Below are positions 6,599 to 6,927 of a stretch of DNA of 6,927 nt, piece by piece. The position numbers were made by a program, and so were the translations under genes. The stretch is taken from the NCBI GenBank assembly GCA_023228725.1, contig JALOAQ010000134.1, forward strand, positions 1 through 6,927. Reading direction: 5' to 3'. Positions within the stretch are counted from its first letter, which is position 1; every line of letters begins with the position of its first letter. Source of the stretch: Bacteroidales bacterium (GTDB taxonomy: Bacteria; Bacteroidota; Bacteroidia; Bacteroidales; ML635J-15). The notes under the pieces were generated by a model. The model saw only the letters and a list, made by a program, of their open reading frames with translations, ran no database searches and was not told where the DNA came from.

Positions 6599-6927
6599 AT
6601 GAAAAAAAATATTTTAAATTTCACTTTTGGTCTAATAGGATCAATTTTAGGTTTTCTAATTTTAATTGTGGGTATTTATGTAAGTTTCTATAATTGGATA
6701 GGAATAAGCACAATTATTGTTGGTGCTTTTTTAGCATTTTCGCATAATGCTAGTTTTGTTGATTTTAAAAATAAAAAGATAAAGTATGCTTCTCTTTTAT
6801 TTGGTATTATAAAAATTGGCTACCAAATTAGTTTAAAAGAAGATATGTATATTAAAATTATTGGTAGTGGGAAAGAAAATAAAACCGAAAATGGTGAAAC
6901 AATATTCCAAGATTATAAACTAAGCTT
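6599..6927 (+). CDS. Small two-helix membrane protein of unknown function (N-terminal part)
   Basis: An ATG at 6599 opens a frame of 109 complete codons that runs off the right edge with no stop. It lies 30 bp after the FISUMP gene, with no hairpin terminator between, so it may belong to the same transcript. The gap holds only a weak -7-like TTTCTTTG (6577-6584) without a good -33 partner. The protein has a basic N-terminus (MKKN), a hydrophobic helix at about residues 8-29, a short polar turn (YNW), a second helix at about 33-48, then a soluble part from about residue 50. FVDFKNKKIKYASLLFGI (54-71) resembles the pattern in Bacteroidetes hypothetical proteins with two helices followed by a small membrane-associated, PH-like domain; this comparison is from memory and weak. 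I do not recognise a specific family and assign no function. Confidence 0.7.
   Translation, partial: MKKNILNFTFGLIGSILGFLILIVGIYVSFYNWIGISTIIVGAFLAFSHNASFVDFKNKKIKYASLLFGIIKIGYQISLKEDMYIKIIGSGKENKTENGETIFQDYKLS

Overview
The window looks like a chromosomal fragment of a low-GC Bacteroidota (Bacteroidetes) bacterium. The clues are strong A+T bias, promoters of the Bacteroidetes type (TTTG, a spacer, then TAnnTTTG), no Shine-Dalgarno-like sequence before the genes, a PorT-like outer-membrane barrel, a type IX secretion (T9SS) sorting-domain-like module, FISUMP modules and a DUF2723 glycosyltransferase. No finer taxonomic placement is possible from the sequence alone.

Layout. Bases 1-1585 (minus strand) hold the N-terminal 528 residues of a DUF2723/GT117-type polytopic membrane protein that runs off the left edge. 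Bases 1586-2012 are a divergent intergenic region with two terminator-like hairpins (1728-1784 and 1897-1922), a good candidate minus-strand promoter abutting the first hairpin (1791-1822), and a good candidate plus-strand promoter (1966-1994). Bases 2013-2684 encode a 223-residue secreted beta-barrel protein. Only 11 bp later, 2696-6568 encodes a 1290-residue secreted modular protein: signal peptide, T9SS type A sorting-domain-like module near the N-terminus, then three FISUMP modules interleaved with four Fn3-like beta-sandwich segments. A partial gene for a small two-helix membrane protein begins at 6599 and runs off the right edge.

How the parts may work together. The barrel and the modular protein are probably co-transcribed and both exported; the barrel could anchor or assist the large protein at the outer membrane, but this is inference from spacing only. 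The divergent DUF2723 protein belongs to a membrane glycosyltransferase family, and nothing in the sequence ties it to the secreted pair.

The points most worth a second look are the sorting-domain-like module at the N-terminal rather than C-terminal end, a perfect 21-bp tandem duplication inside the third FISUMP module, strong divergence of the C-terminal segments of the FISUMP modules, and a possible short structured RNA or leader between the divergent genes. I found no CRISPR array, tRNA, rRNA, transposase, integrase or defence gene.
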